A DNA stretch of 33,555 bases, from assembly GCA_934792625.1 (NCBI GenBank), contig CAKVON010000013.1, positions 1 through 33,555 on the forward strand, given 5' to 3'. The notes beneath the pieces are model-generated. The model ran no database searches, was not told the origin of the DNA, and worked only from the letters and a program-made list of their open reading frames with translations. A program made the translations under genes and the position numbers. Each line of letters opens with the position of its first letter. Position 1 is the stretch's first letter. Of this stretch, positions 1-7,864 are shown one piece after another. This DNA is from an uncultured Atopobiaceae bacterium. Lineage in GTDB: Bacteria > Actinomycetota > Coriobacteriia > Coriobacteriales > Atopobiaceae.

Positions 1-511
1 ACAGCATGATGAAGAACACGGTGACGATGACGATGATCGTCATGAGCAGGTTGGGCAGCGACTGGCTGATCATCTGACGCAGCGTGTCGATGTCGTTGGT
101 GTAGTGGCTCATGATGTCGCCGTGCTGATGCGTGTCGAAGTAGCGGATCGGCAGGTCCTGCATGTGGTTGAACATCTTCTCGCGAAGCTTCTCCAGCGAG
201 CCCTGCGTCACCGTCGCCATACTGCGGTTCCAGAACAGCGAGCTGGCCACGCCGACCGCGTCGATGACGCCCAGGGTTACGGCCAGGCGCACGATCTTGG
301 GCGCGGCTGCCGACCAGTCGCCCGTCTGCCAGAACACGCTGATCACCTGCAGCGCGTTCTGCAGGAACACCGCGCGGACCGAGTTGATCACGGCGCACAG
401 CACGATTCCTGCGACGACGGCGGGCAGAAGGACGGGATAGAACGAGAAGAGCATCTTCACGAGGCGCTTGGCCACGCCGGCGTGACGGCCCCCGGACTGC
501 CTCTTACTCAT
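1..511 (-). CDS. ABC exporter half-transporter, membrane domain (partial, C-terminus outside window)
   Basis: The first 170 codons of a type I ABC exporter subunit are present; the gene continues past the left edge, so the nucleotide-binding domain is not seen. The translation starts MSKRQSGGRHAG and has a first membrane segment (FSFYPVLLPAVVAGIVLCAV). It then has the typical exporter stretch LPIRYFDTHQHGDIMSHYTN followed by DIDTLRQMISQSLPN, the intracellular coupling region after TM2. Its ATG overlaps the stop of the preceding ABC gene by 8 nt (ATGAGTAA), so the two are translationally coupled. Because the upstream partner has a degenerate ATPase site, this subunit is expected to carry the canonical catalytic residues of a heterodimeric drug or peptide exporter (TM287/288-like). 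That is an inference, since its ATPase domain lies outside the window. The substrate is unknown. Confidence 0.9.
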   Translation of the reverse strand, partial: MSKRQSGGRHAGVAKRLVKMLFSFYPVLLPAVVAGIVLCAVINSVRAVFLQNALQVISVFWQTGDWSAAAPKIVRLAVTLGVIDAVGVASSLFWNRSMATVTQGSLEKLREKMFNHMQDLPIRYFDTHQHGDIMSHYTNDIDTLRQMISQSLPNLLMTIIVIVTVFFIML

Positions 512-2444
512 TGGCCTCGCCCCCTTCCTGGGTCATTTCGTCCGTGGCGGCAACCTTGCTGGCATCGGCGTCGTCAGACGAGGCCTTGTTCTGCGAGGTG
601 AAGGTCTCGCGGTAGATCTCGGACGTCTCCATCAGCTGGTCGTGGGTGCCGACGGCCGAGATGCGGCCGCCGTCCATGACGACGATGCGGTCGGCGTCCT
701 GCACGCTCGAGATGCGCTGGGCGACGATCAGCTTGGTGGTGTCGGGCAGGTAGCTGGCCAGGCCCTCGCGGATCTTTGCGTCGGTCTTGGTGTCGACGGC
801 GCTCGTGGAGTCGTCCAGAATCAGGACCTTCGGCCTGCGGAGAAGTGCGCGCGCGATGCACAGGCGCTGCTTCTGGCCGCCGCTGACGTTGGAGCCGCCC
901 TGCTCGATCCAGGTGTCGTAGCCCTTGGGGAAGGTGTCGACGAACTCGTCGGCACAGGCCAGGTGCGCGGCCTCGCGGACCTCGTCGTCGGTGGCGTCGG
1001 CGTCGCCCCAGCGCAGGTTCTGGGCGATGGTTCCGGAGAACAGCACGTTCTTCTGTAGGACCATGGCCACCTGGTGACGTAGGGTGTCGAGATCGTAGTC
1101 GCGCACGTCGACGCCGCCCACGCAAACGGTTCCCTCGGTCGCGTCGTACAGGCGTGCGATGAGGTTGACCAGGGTGGACTTGGCCGAGCCGGTGCCGCCG
1201 ATGATGCCGATGGTCTCGCCGGAGGCGATGTGAAGGTCGACGTCGGTCAGGGCCTGGCGCTCGGCGCGCTCGGAGTACTTGAAGCTCACGTGGTCGAAGT
1301 CGATCGAGCCGTCGGCGACTTCGGTGACGGGAGAGTCCGCGTTGTGGATCGTGGGCTCGGCGTCGAGGACGGCGTTGATGCGGCGGGCGGACTCGTCGGC
1401 CATGGTGACCATGACGAAGATCATCGACAGCTGCATGAGGCTCATGAGGATCTGGAAGCCGTAGGTGAAGGTCGACGACATCTGGCCCACGTCGAAGGCG
1501 GTGCCCTGGGTGGTGATGATGATCTTGGAGCCCAGGTAGATGATGACGACGAAGGCGCCGTTGACGCAGATGTTCATCATCGGGTTGTTGAACGCCAGGA
1601 GCTTCTCGGCACGCGTGAAGTCGGCGCAGACGTCTTGCGCGGCGCGACCGAACTTGGTCTTCTCGTACTCCTCGCGCACGAAGCTCTTGACCACGCGCAT
1701 GCCGCCGACGTTCTCCTCGACGGACTCGTTGAGGGCGTCGTACTTGTGGAAGACGCGCGTGAAGATCGGGCGCACCAGGTGGATGATGTAGAACAGGCCG
1801 AAGCCCAGCAGCGGGATCATCACCAGGTAGACCATGGCGACGCTTCCACCCATGGCAAACGCCATGACGAAGGCGAAGACCAGCACCAACGGCGAGCGCA
1901 CCGCGATGCGGATGATCATCATGAACGCCTGCTGGACGTTGGTGATGTCGGTCGTCAGGCGCGTGACCAGGGAGCTCGAGCTGAACTCGTCGATGTTGGC
2001 GAAGCTGAACGTCTGGATCTTGTAGAACAGGTCGCGGCGCAGGTTCTTGGCAAAGCCGCAGCTCGCCTGGCTGCAGGTGATGCCCGCCGACGCACCGAAG
2101 ACGAGCGACGCGATGGCGAGAAGGACCAGCAGGCCCGCGGTCGGCAGGATCTGCCGCACGGTGGCGCCAACCTTGATCGTGTCGATGAGGTTTGCGGTCA
2201 CGAACGGGATGGTCATCTCGCAGGCGACTTCGCCCAGGACCAGAAGCGGCGTGGCGATGGTCGCGGCACGGTACTCACGGACGCAGCCCACAAGGCGGCG
2301 CATGATGGCCGGGTAGCTGATCCGTTTTCCCTCGTCCTTCTCGGCAGCGGCCGAAATGGCCGCGGATGCCTTGTCGGCAAAGCGGTTGGCCGCGGCCTGC
2401 GCCTCGTCGACCTCGGTGGCGTTCGCGTCTTGCTTGTGTGTCAC
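504..2444 (-). CDS. ABC exporter half-transporter with degenerate nucleotide-binding site
   Basis: A 646-aa fused membrane/ATPase subunit of a type I exporter. Residues 60-350 carry six membrane segments; the ATPase domain follows, with Walker A GGTGSAKS at 416-423, Q-loop Q464, signature VSGGQ at 520-524 and Walker B LILDD at 541-545. Three changes mark a non-catalytic half: Ala for the last Gly of Walker A, Asp545 where the catalytic Glu should be, and Gln576 in place of the H-loop His (VAQRIS). The same pattern is known from the degenerate half of heterodimeric exporters such as TM287/288. The start is GTG at 2444, with an AGGGGGA ribosome site 7 nt upstream and a 4-nt GTGA overlap with the marR stop. 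The frame stays open upstream of this GTG, but that part is only a shadow of marR. Co-transcription with marR suggests a substrate-induced efflux pump; the substrate cannot be read from the sequence. Confidence 0.95.
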   Translation of the reverse strand: MTHKQDANATEVDEAQAAANRFADKASAAISAAAEKDEGKRISYPAIMRRLVGCVREYRAATIATPLLVLGEVACEMTIPFVTANLIDTIKVGATVRQILPTAGLLVLLAIASLVFGASAGITCSQASCGFAKNLRRDLFYKIQTFSFANIDEFSSSSLVTRLTTDITNVQQAFMMIIRIAVRSPLVLVFAFVMAFAMGGSVAMVYLVMIPLLGFGLFYIIHLVRPIFTRVFHKYDALNESVEENVGGMRVVKSFVREEYEKTKFGRAAQDVCADFTRAEKLLAFNNPMMNICVNGAFVVIIYLGSKIIITTQGTAFDVGQMSSTFTYGFQILMSLMQLSMIFVMVTMADESARRINAVLDAEPTIHNADSPVTEVADGSIDFDHVSFKYSERAERQALTDVDLHIASGETIGIIGGTGSAKSTLVNLIARLYDATEGTVCVGGVDVRDYDLDTLRHQVAMVLQKNVLFSGTIAQNLRWGDADATDDEVREAAHLACADEFVDTFPKGYDTWIEQGGSNVSGGQKQRLCIARALLRRPKVLILDDSTSAVDTKTDAKIREGLASYLPDTTKLIVAQRISSVQDADRIVVMDGGRISAVGTHDQLMETSEIYRETFTSQNKASSDDADASKVAATDEMTQEGGEANE

Positions 2445-3028
2445 TGGCAATCCCCCTTGTCCTGCTGAAGCTGCAGCCAGTGCTGCTTGATGCGTGCGAG
2501 CGTGCTCTCGAGCCCATCGCGCTCGGCGAGCGTGAGGCAGGCGAGCGCGTTGGCGCGGAAGTCCTCGCGCTTGGCCTGCTCGCGCTCGGCGACCTCGTGG
2601 CCGGCGGGCGTGAGCCTCACGATGAGCTGGCGGCGGTCCTGCGGGTCGCGCGTGCGCTCGATGAGGCCCTCGCGCTCGACCTTGGCCAGGATCTCCGACA
2701 GAGAGCCCGCCTTGAGCTCGAACATGCCCATGAGGTCTCGCTGGCCCATCTCGCCCCCACGTTTGTAAAGCGCGCAGATGATGGGCGCGCGCCCGGAGCG
2801 CCCGCCCCCGTTCACGTGGATGTAGTGGCCACAGAAGCCCAGCGTGTCCACGATGTGGGCGCACTGGCGCTCGATCGGGTCGGCGATGTCCATCCAACGC
2901 GGGTGGAACGGGTTGTCCGCCGAGGCGACGGGGCAGCATTCGGGCGTGGGTGTGGTGCCGTGCCCGGGCGCCGCGGTCGGTCCCGGCCGAGAAGTGCCTG
3001 TGGCCTGCGTGTCCTTTACCTGGTGCAT
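2441..3028 (-). CDS. MarR-family transcriptional regulator
   Basis: A 195-aa protein. After a Pro/Thr-rich N-terminal tail of about 40 residues comes a MarR winged-helix domain: GGGRSGRAPIICALYKRGG (helices before the reader), GQRDLMGMFELKAGSLSEIL (recognition helix) and the wing LIERTRDPQDRRQLIVRLTP. MarR proteins usually repress their own gene and a neighbouring efflux or detoxification system. Here the two ABC half-transporters follow directly, the first overlapping by 4 nt, so this is probably the pump's ligand-responsive repressor. The start ATG at 3028 has GAGGGGAGG just upstream; an internal ATG before DIADPIERQ is a weaker alternative. The N-terminal tail contains one copy of the recurrent motif, spelled with the rare codons ACT TCT (Thr-Ser). 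Confidence 0.9.
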   Translation of the reverse strand: MHQVKDTQATGTSRPGPTAAPGHGTTPTPECCPVASADNPFHPRWMDIADPIERQCAHIVDTLGFCGHYIHVNGGGRSGRAPIICALYKRGGEMGQRDLMGMFELKAGSLSEILAKVEREGLIERTRDPQDRRQLIVRLTPAGHEVAEREQAKREDFRANALACLTLAERDGLESTLARIKQHWLQLQQDKGDCQ

Positions 3029-3088
3029 ATGCCTCCCCTCGGTGCGTCTGCGGGCGTGCGTGGCACACCCCTCACTTTGAACGTAAGA

Positions 3089-3118
3089 ATACTAAGGCCC
3101 TTCTCGATAGATAGTCAA
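3089..3118 (-). promoter_or_regulatory. Candidate marR promoter
   Basis: On the minus strand TTGACT (3118-3113) and TAGTAT (3094-3089) are separated by 18 bp, in the only AT-rich stretch between marR and pstS. The -35 hexamer matches consensus in 5 of 6 positions and the -10 in 4 of 6. The -35 lies inside the inverted repeat at 3111-3131, so a bound repressor would block it. This is inferred from sequence alone. Confidence 0.5.
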
Positions 3119-3148
3119 GGTACCTAACTATTCGGGAACCTAATTATT
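3111..3148. promoter_or_regulatory. Candidate MarR operator (inverted repeat plus direct repeat)
   Basis: Positions 3111-3131 form a near-palindrome, ATAGT-CA-AGGTACCT-A-ACTAT. The right part is repeated 16 bp further on: GGTACCTAACTATT (3119-3132) and GGAACCTAATTATT (3135-3148), 12 of 14 identical. A palindrome of about 20 bp overlapping the -35 of an autoregulated gene is typical of MarR operators, and the second copy could be a cooperative site. No binding data can be inferred. Confidence 0.45.
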
Positions 3149-3230
3149 TACAGCAATGCCATATTGCGTGCCGCATCGCGCGCCACGAGGGGCGGGCAGG
3201 GGGTGCGCCAGCCGTGCGGGGCAATCGTCA

Positions 3231-3275
3231 GGCAAATGTAATGGCGAATGTAAGGCGCCCGTAAAAGGCGATAAC
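3231..3275 (+). promoter_or_regulatory. Candidate Pho box and -10 of the pst operon
   Basis: Three tandem units of about 12 bp run from 3231 to 3266: GGCAAATGTAAT, GGCGAATGTAAG and GCGCCCGTAAAA. The GTAA cores start at 3238, 3250 and 3261 (12 and 11 bp apart). On the other strand they read TTACA/TTTAC, similar to the TTAACA repeats bound by PhoP-type regulators in Firmicutes. A possible -10, GATAAC (3270-3275), follows immediately, and no -35 is seen; this is the geometry expected when activator repeats replace the -35. The operon encodes its own PhoB/PhoR pair, which supports phosphate control. A fourth GTAA lies at 3282. Confidence 0.5.
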
Positions 3276-3395
3276 GCGCCGGTAAGGCACGGCGGATGAG
3301 GGTGGGGCGGCCCGCCCGGGGGCCTATGGTCGCAATCGAGCGAGGCGGGAATGGGTCCCGCCGAGTGCGATCAGGTAATCCCTGGAAGGAGCAAC

Positions 3396-4328
3396 ATGCT
3401 CGAGAATCAGATGTCCCGCCGTCAGTTCCTCTCGTTTGCCGGTGCCGCCGCCGCGGCCGTCGCCGGCCTCGGCCTCGTTGGTTGCGGTGGCACGTCCGCC
3501 GGCACCGAGGCCGCCGCGGGCGACGCACTGTCCGGCACCGTCAACTGCTCCGGCGCCACCTCGTTCCAGAAGCTCGTCGAGGCCGCTGCCGCCAACTTCA
3601 TGGACGCCAACCCCGATGTGACCATCGCCATCACCGGCGGCGGCTCCGGCCAGGGCCTGTCCGACGTCAAGGACGGCAAGGCCCAGATCGGCCGCTCCGA
3701 CGTCTTCGCCGAGGAGAAGCTCGACGCTGCTGACGCCAAGAAGCTCGAGGACCACACCGTCGCCGTCGTCGGCATGGGCCCGATCGTCAACTCCAAGGTC
3801 GACGTCGACGACCTGACCACCGAGCAGCTCAAGGGCATCTTCACCGGCAAGATCACCGACTGGAAGGAGGTCGGCGGCACCGCCGGCAAGATCCAGGTCA
3901 TCGAGCGCAAGGCCGGCTCCGGCACCCGCGCCACCTTCGAGGCCGCCGTCCTCGGCGGCGAGAAGGCCCCCGACGACTTTGCCCCCGTTGCCGAGGAGGA
4001 TTCGTCGGGCACCGTCGTCGACAAGATCCAGCAGACCGAGGGCGCCATCTCTTACCTGGCCTTCTCCTACTACGACGACACCAAGTTCAAGGCCCTCAAG
4101 GTCGACGGCGTCGATCCCACCAAGGCCAACGTCGAGTCCGGCAAGTTCAACATCTGGGCCTACGAGCACATGTACACCGCCGCCGACGCCGACGCCGCGA
4201 CCAAGGCGTTCGTCGAGTACATGCTGGGCGACGACGTCCAGGGCTCGCTGGTCGAGAAGGAGGGCTTCATTCCCATGAGTGGCATGAAGGTCCAGAAGGA
4301 CGCCTCCGGCAACGTCACCGGCAAGTAG
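3396..4328 (+). CDS. pstS: Phosphate-binding lipoprotein PstS with a Tat-type signal
   Basis: A 310-aa substrate-binding protein of the high-affinity phosphate importer PstSCAB. The N-terminus MSRRQFLSF (residues 6-14) is a twin-arginine motif, followed by an Ala-rich hydrophobic core and a lipobox LVGC ending at Cys30. The protein is therefore predicted to be exported, probably folded by Tat, and lipid-anchored on the outer face of the membrane. The mature part has the PstS pattern: GTVNCSGATSFQKL, then ITGGGSGQGLSDV and ERKAGSGTRATFE, which supply Ser/Thr/Arg phosphate contacts. ATG 3396 is chosen because AAGGAG sits 4 nt upstream; Met6 is an alternative, and the longer upstream reading frame has no ribosome site. 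Codon use is strongly biased to GCC/GTC/AAG, consistent with high expression. It is the first gene of an eight-gene pst-pho operon. Confidence 0.96.
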   Translation: MLENQMSRRQFLSFAGAAAAAVAGLGLVGCGGTSAGTEAAAGDALSGTVNCSGATSFQKLVEAAAANFMDANPDVTIAITGGGSGQGLSDVKDGKAQIGRSDVFAEEKLDAADAKKLEDHTVAVVGMGPIVNSKVDVDDLTTEQLKGIFTGKITDWKEVGGTAGKIQVIERKAGSGTRATFEAAVLGGEKAPDDFAPVAEEDSSGTVVDKIQQTEGAISYLAFSYYDDTKFKALKVDGVDPTKANVESGKFNIWAYEHMYTAADADAATKAFVEYMLGDDVQGSLVEKEGFIPMSGMKVQKDASGNVTGK

Positions 4329-4348
4329 TCGTTCCCCATCGTCTTGAG

Positions 4349-4380
4349 GGCGGGGCGTCCGTGCGGACGGGCGTCCCGCC
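4349..4380 (+). other. Intercistronic hairpin between pstS and pstC
   Basis: A 14-bp stem (4349-4362 with 4367-4380, two G-U pairs) closed by the tetraloop GCGG lies in the 81-nt gap after pstS. No T-run follows, so it is not a classical terminator. Such hairpins commonly protect the 3' end of an upstream message or cause partial termination. Either would give more PstS than membrane subunits, as the stoichiometry requires. Confidence 0.6.
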
Positions 4381-4409
4381 GCGTCCGTAGGTAAGAGAAA
4401 GGTTGCGCA

Positions 4410-5312
4410 ATGGCAAAGCAGATGCTGCCGAAGCGCCGTCTGGAAAACATAGGGCTGGGCCTCACCGGCGCGTGCGTCGCCGCGGTGGCCCTCGTGGTCG
4501 TGACGCTCATCGTCATGGTTGCCCAACAGGGGCTCTCTGCCTTCTTCCAGGACGGGATCAGCCTCGGCGCATTCCTGACGGGAACCAGCTGGGTGCCATC
4601 CGACGACAAGTTCGGTGCACTTCCGCTGATCGTGAGCTCGTTCGGCGTCACCATCCTGTCGACCGCGCTCACCCTGCCTGTCGCCGTCGGCTCGGCCATC
4701 TTCGTCGTCGAGGTCAGGCCCGGGTTCGGTCGCAAGGTCTTCCAGCCGCTGGTCGAGCTTCTGGTGGGCATCCCGTCGGTCGTGTACGGCCTGATCGGCC
4801 TCACCGTGGTCAACGCGGCGATGCGTGCCATCTTCGGCGAGGCCGCTGGAACCGGCGCGGGAATCCTGTCGGGTGCCATCGTGCTCGCCGTCATGATCCT
4901 GCCCACGGTCACCACCCTGTCCATCGACGCGCTCGCCGCGGTGCCCGACAGCTACCGCGAGGGCTCCTATGCACTGGGTTGCACCCGCTGGCAGACCGTG
5001 CTGCACGTCGTCCTCAAGAGCGCGCTGCCGTCCCTCATGACGGCGGTCATCCTGGGCATGACCCGCGCCTTCGGCGAGACGCTCGCCGTCCAGATGGTCA
5101 TCGGCGGTGTCGAGAAGATCATGCCGCAGGGGCTGCTCTCCCCGGCGGCGACCCTGACCACGGCGCTGACCTCGGGCTTCGCCAACGCGACCACCGGCAG
5201 CGTCCAGTACCACGCGCTGTGGGCGTTGGGCCTTCTGCTTATGGGCATGTCCCTGTTCTTCATCCTGATCATCCACGTCATCGGCTCGAAGGGGGCGAAG
5301 GCGAATGCCTAG
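4410..5312 (+). CDS. pstC: Phosphate ABC transporter permease PstC
   Basis: A 300-aa inner-membrane permease with about six membrane segments. The first is at residues 14-38, and the binding-protein-dependent permease domain spans roughly 70-290. The coupling (EAA-like) loop SYREGSYALGCTRWQTVLHV near residues 178-197 and the segment GIPSVVYGLIGLTVV are characteristic of PstC. It forms the channel with PstA and receives phosphate from PstS. A GAGAAAGG ribosome site precedes the ATG. Its stop overlaps the pstA start by 8 nt, indicating coupled translation and equal stoichiometry of the two permeases. Confidence 0.96.
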   Translation: MAKQMLPKRRLENIGLGLTGACVAAVALVVVTLIVMVAQQGLSAFFQDGISLGAFLTGTSWVPSDDKFGALPLIVSSFGVTILSTALTLPVAVGSAIFVVEVRPGFGRKVFQPLVELLVGIPSVVYGLIGLTVVNAAMRAIFGEAAGTGAGILSGAIVLAVMILPTVTTLSIDALAAVPDSYREGSYALGCTRWQTVLHVVLKSALPSLMTAVILGMTRAFGETLAVQMVIGGVEKIMPQGLLSPAATLTTALTSGFANATTGSVQYHALWALGLLLMGMSLFFILIIHVIGSKGAKANA

Positions 5313-6297
5313 CAACACCAACCCCGCGGGTGCCGCCGCCATGGAGGCCCCCGCCTGCGCGTCCGCCAAGAGGGACCACGCCGCACGCGCCGGCGTCGAC
5401 CTTGCCGCGCACGCCGCCAGGATCGGCCGCCAGGACCGCATCGCCACCGCCGTGCTCACGGCCATCGTGGCCCTCGTGCTCGCACTTCTCGGCGCCATCG
5501 TCGCGTTCATCCTGGTCCAGGGCCTGGGCAAGGCGCTCTCGCCCGGGTTTCTGACCACCCCGCCGACCGCGGCGGAGAACCCCGGCATCTCGTCGGAGCT
5601 GTTCGACTCGTTCTACATGCTCGCCATCACGCTGCTCATCAGCGTGCCCGTCTCGATGGGCGCGGCCGTCTTCCTCGTGGAGTACGCGCCCGGCAACTGG
5701 GTCACCAAGGCGGCGTCGACCGCGATCGAGACCCTGTCCAGCCTGCCCTCCATCGTCGTCGGCATGTTCGGCAGCCTGTTCTTCGTCGTGACCCTGGGCT
5801 GGGGCATCTCGATCATCTCCGGCGCCCTGGCGCTCACGATGTTCAACATCCCCATCCTGGTGCGCGTCATCCAGCAGGCGCTCGAGGACGTCCCGCGATC
5901 GCAGCGCGACGCCAGCCTGGCCATGGGCCTCACGCGTTGGGAGACCACCCTCAACGTGCTGCTTCCCGCCGCCATGCCCGCCATCGTCACCGGCGTCGTC
6001 ATCTCGGCCGGCCGCGTGTTCGGCGAGGCCGCCGCGCTGATCTTCACCTCGGGCTCGGCCGCGGTCAGGCTCAACTTCGCCAGCACCAACCCGGCCAGCC
6101 CCACCAACCCCTGGAACATCTTCAGGCCCGCCGAGACCCTGGCGGTCCACATCTGGAAGCTCAAGATGGAGCCCTCGCCCGGAAACGACGTCATCGTCTG
6201 GGGCACCGCCGCGGTCCTGATCGTGTGCGTGCTTCTCTTCAACGTGCTCGCGCGCGTCCTGGGCAAGGCCCTCGCTAGGAGGCTGACGAGCGAATGA
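5305..6297 (+). CDS. pstA: Phosphate ABC transporter permease PstA
   Basis: A 330-aa permease, partner of PstC. An Ala-rich cytoplasmic N-terminal tail of about 45 residues precedes TM1 (residues 47-75). The conserved region contains LSSLPSIVVGMFGSLFFVV and the coupling loop DVPRSQRDASLAMGLTRWET. A periplasmic segment near the C-terminus (NPASPTNPWNIFRPAETLAV) is typical of PstA. The gene starts inside pstC and ends in an ATGA overlap with pstB1, with a TAGGAGG ribosome site for pstB1 inside its 3' end. A copy of the recurrent motif (5481-5495) falls in TM1 as Ala-Leu-Leu written GCA CTT CTC. Confidence 0.96.
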   Translation: MPSNTNPAGAAAMEAPACASAKRDHAARAGVDLAAHAARIGRQDRIATAVLTAIVALVLALLGAIVAFILVQGLGKALSPGFLTTPPTAAENPGISSELFDSFYMLAITLLISVPVSMGAAVFLVEYAPGNWVTKAASTAIETLSSLPSIVVGMFGSLFFVVTLGWGISIISGALALTMFNIPILVRVIQQALEDVPRSQRDASLAMGLTRWETTLNVLLPAAMPAIVTGVVISAGRVFGEAAALIFTSGSAAVRLNFASTNPASPTNPWNIFRPAETLAVHIWKLKMEPSPGNDVIVWGTAAVLIVCVLLFNVLARVLGKALARRLTSE

Positions 6298-7058
6298 GCC
6301 ACACCCTCTCCACCAAAGACGTGACCGTGTGCTATGACCTCACCCGCGAGGCCCTGCACCCCACGAGCCTCGACTTCGACGCGGGCACCGTCACCGCGCT
6401 GATCGGCCCGTCGGGCTGCGGCAAGTCCACCTTCCTGCGCTGCCTCAACCTGATGAACCGCGAGATCCCCAAGTGTCGCGTGGGCGGGCAGATCTACTAC
6501 CACGGCCGCGACGTCAACACCAAGGGCGAGAACCTCTTCGAGCTGCGCAAGTCCATCGGCATGGTCTTCCAGCAGCCCACGCCCTTCCGCAAGTCCATCC
6601 GCGAGAACATCCTGTTCGCGCCCAAGCGCCACGGTCGCGTCGCCTCCCGCGAGGCCGCGGACGAGCTTGTCGAGAAGAGCCTGCGCCAGGCGGCCCTGTG
6701 GGACGAGGTGAAGGACAAGCTCGGCCAGAGCGCCCACGCGCTTTCGGGCGGACAGCAGCAGCGACTCTGCATCGCCCGCACCCTGGCCATGCAGCCGGAC
6801 GTCATCCTGTTTGACGAGCCGTGCTCGGCCCTGGACCCGATCTCGACCTTCTCCGTGGAGGAGACCATCCGCTCGATCGCGGACTCGGGAATCTGCGTGG
6901 CCATCGTCACGCACAACATGGAGCAGGCCACCCGCGTGTCGGACCGAACGGCCTTCTTCTACATGGGCGACATGATCGAGACGGGCACGACCCGGCAGAT
7001 CTTCTCGGCACCCAAGGACCAGCGACTCTCGGATTACCTCACCGGAAGGTTCGGTTGA
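6294..7058 (+). CDS. pstB: Phosphate ABC transporter ATPase PstB (first copy)
   Basis: A 254-aa ATPase that powers phosphate uptake. Walker A GPSGCGKS is at 38-45, Q-loop FQQPTPF near 92-98, signature LSGGQ at 150-154, Walker B ILFDEP with catalytic Glu175, and the H-loop [13 protein letters not shown] with His207. All catalytic residues are intact. The ATG overlaps the pstA stop (ATGA). The C-terminus SDYLTGRFG is the usual PstB ending. A second, different PstB follows at once. Tandem pstB genes are known in several Gram-positives, where the two may form a heterodimer or be used under different conditions; which applies here cannot be told. Confidence 0.95.
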   Translation: MSHTLSTKDVTVCYDLTREALHPTSLDFDAGTVTALIGPSGCGKSTFLRCLNLMNREIPKCRVGGQIYYHGRDVNTKGENLFELRKSIGMVFQQPTPFRKSIRENILFAPKRHGRVASREAADELVEKSLRQAALWDEVKDKLGQSAHALSGGQQQRLCIARTLAMQPDVILFDEPCSALDPISTFSVEETIRSIADSGICVAIVTHNMEQATRVSDRTAFFYMGDMIETGTTRQIFSAPKDQRLSDYLTGRFG

Positions 7059-7864
7059 TGCACATGCAGGCAGAGAAGCACTTTGACCAGGCCGACCACC
7101 GCGCCGTCGACGACGTGCCGAGCGAGGTCTCGGTCCGCGACTTCGACCTTTGGTACGGCGACTTCCAGGCGCTCAAGGGGATCGACCTCGAGATCCCGCG
7201 CCAGCGCTGCACGGCCTTCATCGGGCCGTCCGGCTGCGGCAAGTCGACGCTCTTGCGCACGTTCAACCGCATGTGCGACTTCGTCGAGACCGTCCGCTGC
7301 GACGGCACCATCGAGTTCCGCGGCTCCGACATCTTCGGGATGGACGCCAACGCGCTTCGCGTCCACGTGGGCATGGTCTTCCAGCACCCCAACCCGTTTC
7401 CCATGTCGATCCGCGACAACGTCCTGTACGGCCCGTCGCGCATGCGCAAGCTCTCGCGCTCCGAGGGCGACGCGATCTGCGAGCGCACGCTGACCGAGGC
7501 CGCCCTGTGGGACGAGGTTAAGGACAAGCTCGACAAGTCGGGCCTGGGCCTTTCCGGCGGACAGCAGCAGCGCCTGTGCATCGCACGCGCGCTGGCCACC
7601 AACCCTGAGGTCCTGCTGATGGACGAGCCCACCAGCGCCCTGGACCCCATCTCGACCATCCAGGTCGAGGAGCTCATGACGAGTCTCGCCGCCGACCACA
7701 CGGTCGTCGTCGTGACCCACAACATGCAGCAGGCCACCCGCGTGGCCGATAAGACCGCCTTCTTCTACCTGGGCGAGCTCATCGAGGCGGGGCCGACCAA
7801 GGAGCTCTTCTCGAACCCCAGGCAGACCCGTACGCAGGAATATCTCTCGGGAAGGTTCAGCTAA
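7058..7864 (+). CDS. pstB: Phosphate ABC transporter ATPase PstB (second copy)
   Basis: A 268-aa PstB paralogue with Walker A GPSGCGKS at 56-63, signature LSGGQ at 165-169, Walker B LLMDEP with Glu190, and the PstB-typical [19 protein letters not shown]. It has about 18 more N-terminal residues than the first copy ([19 protein letters not shown]), and the two clearly differ in sequence (for example [14 protein letters not shown] here against [14 protein letters not shown]), so this is not a recent duplication. The start ATG at 7058 shares one base with the upstream stop (TGATG), with GGAAGG 8 nt before. The second ATG (Met3) is possible. Its stop overlaps the phoU start (TAATG). Confidence 0.95.
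   Translation: MHMQAEKHFDQADHRAVDDVPSEVSVRDFDLWYGDFQALKGIDLEIPRQRCTAFIGPSGCGKSTLLRTFNRMCDFVETVRCDGTIEFRGSDIFGMDANALRVHVGMVFQHPNPFPMSIRDNVLYGPSRMRKLSRSEGDAICERTLTEAALWDEVKDKLDKSGLGLSGGQQQRLCIARALATNPEVLLMDEPTSALDPISTIQVEELMTSLAADHTVVVVTHNMQQATRVADKTAFFYLGELIEAGPTKELFSNPRQTRTQEYLSGRFS

Noticed and set aside
504..3068. Apparent 854-codon fusion frame upstream of the ABC subunit
   Set aside because: The extra N-terminal part is marR read in the wrong frame; the GTG at 2444 has a good ribosome site and the GTGA overlap.
3324..5588. Long antisense reading frame (754 codons) opposite pstS-pstC
   Set aside because: It is a by-product of GC-rich codon structure on the other strand; no ribosome site, no domain, low-complexity translation. 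The same applies to long frames opposite glnN (13380-15227), argS (18527-20470) and thrC/hom (27031-29970).
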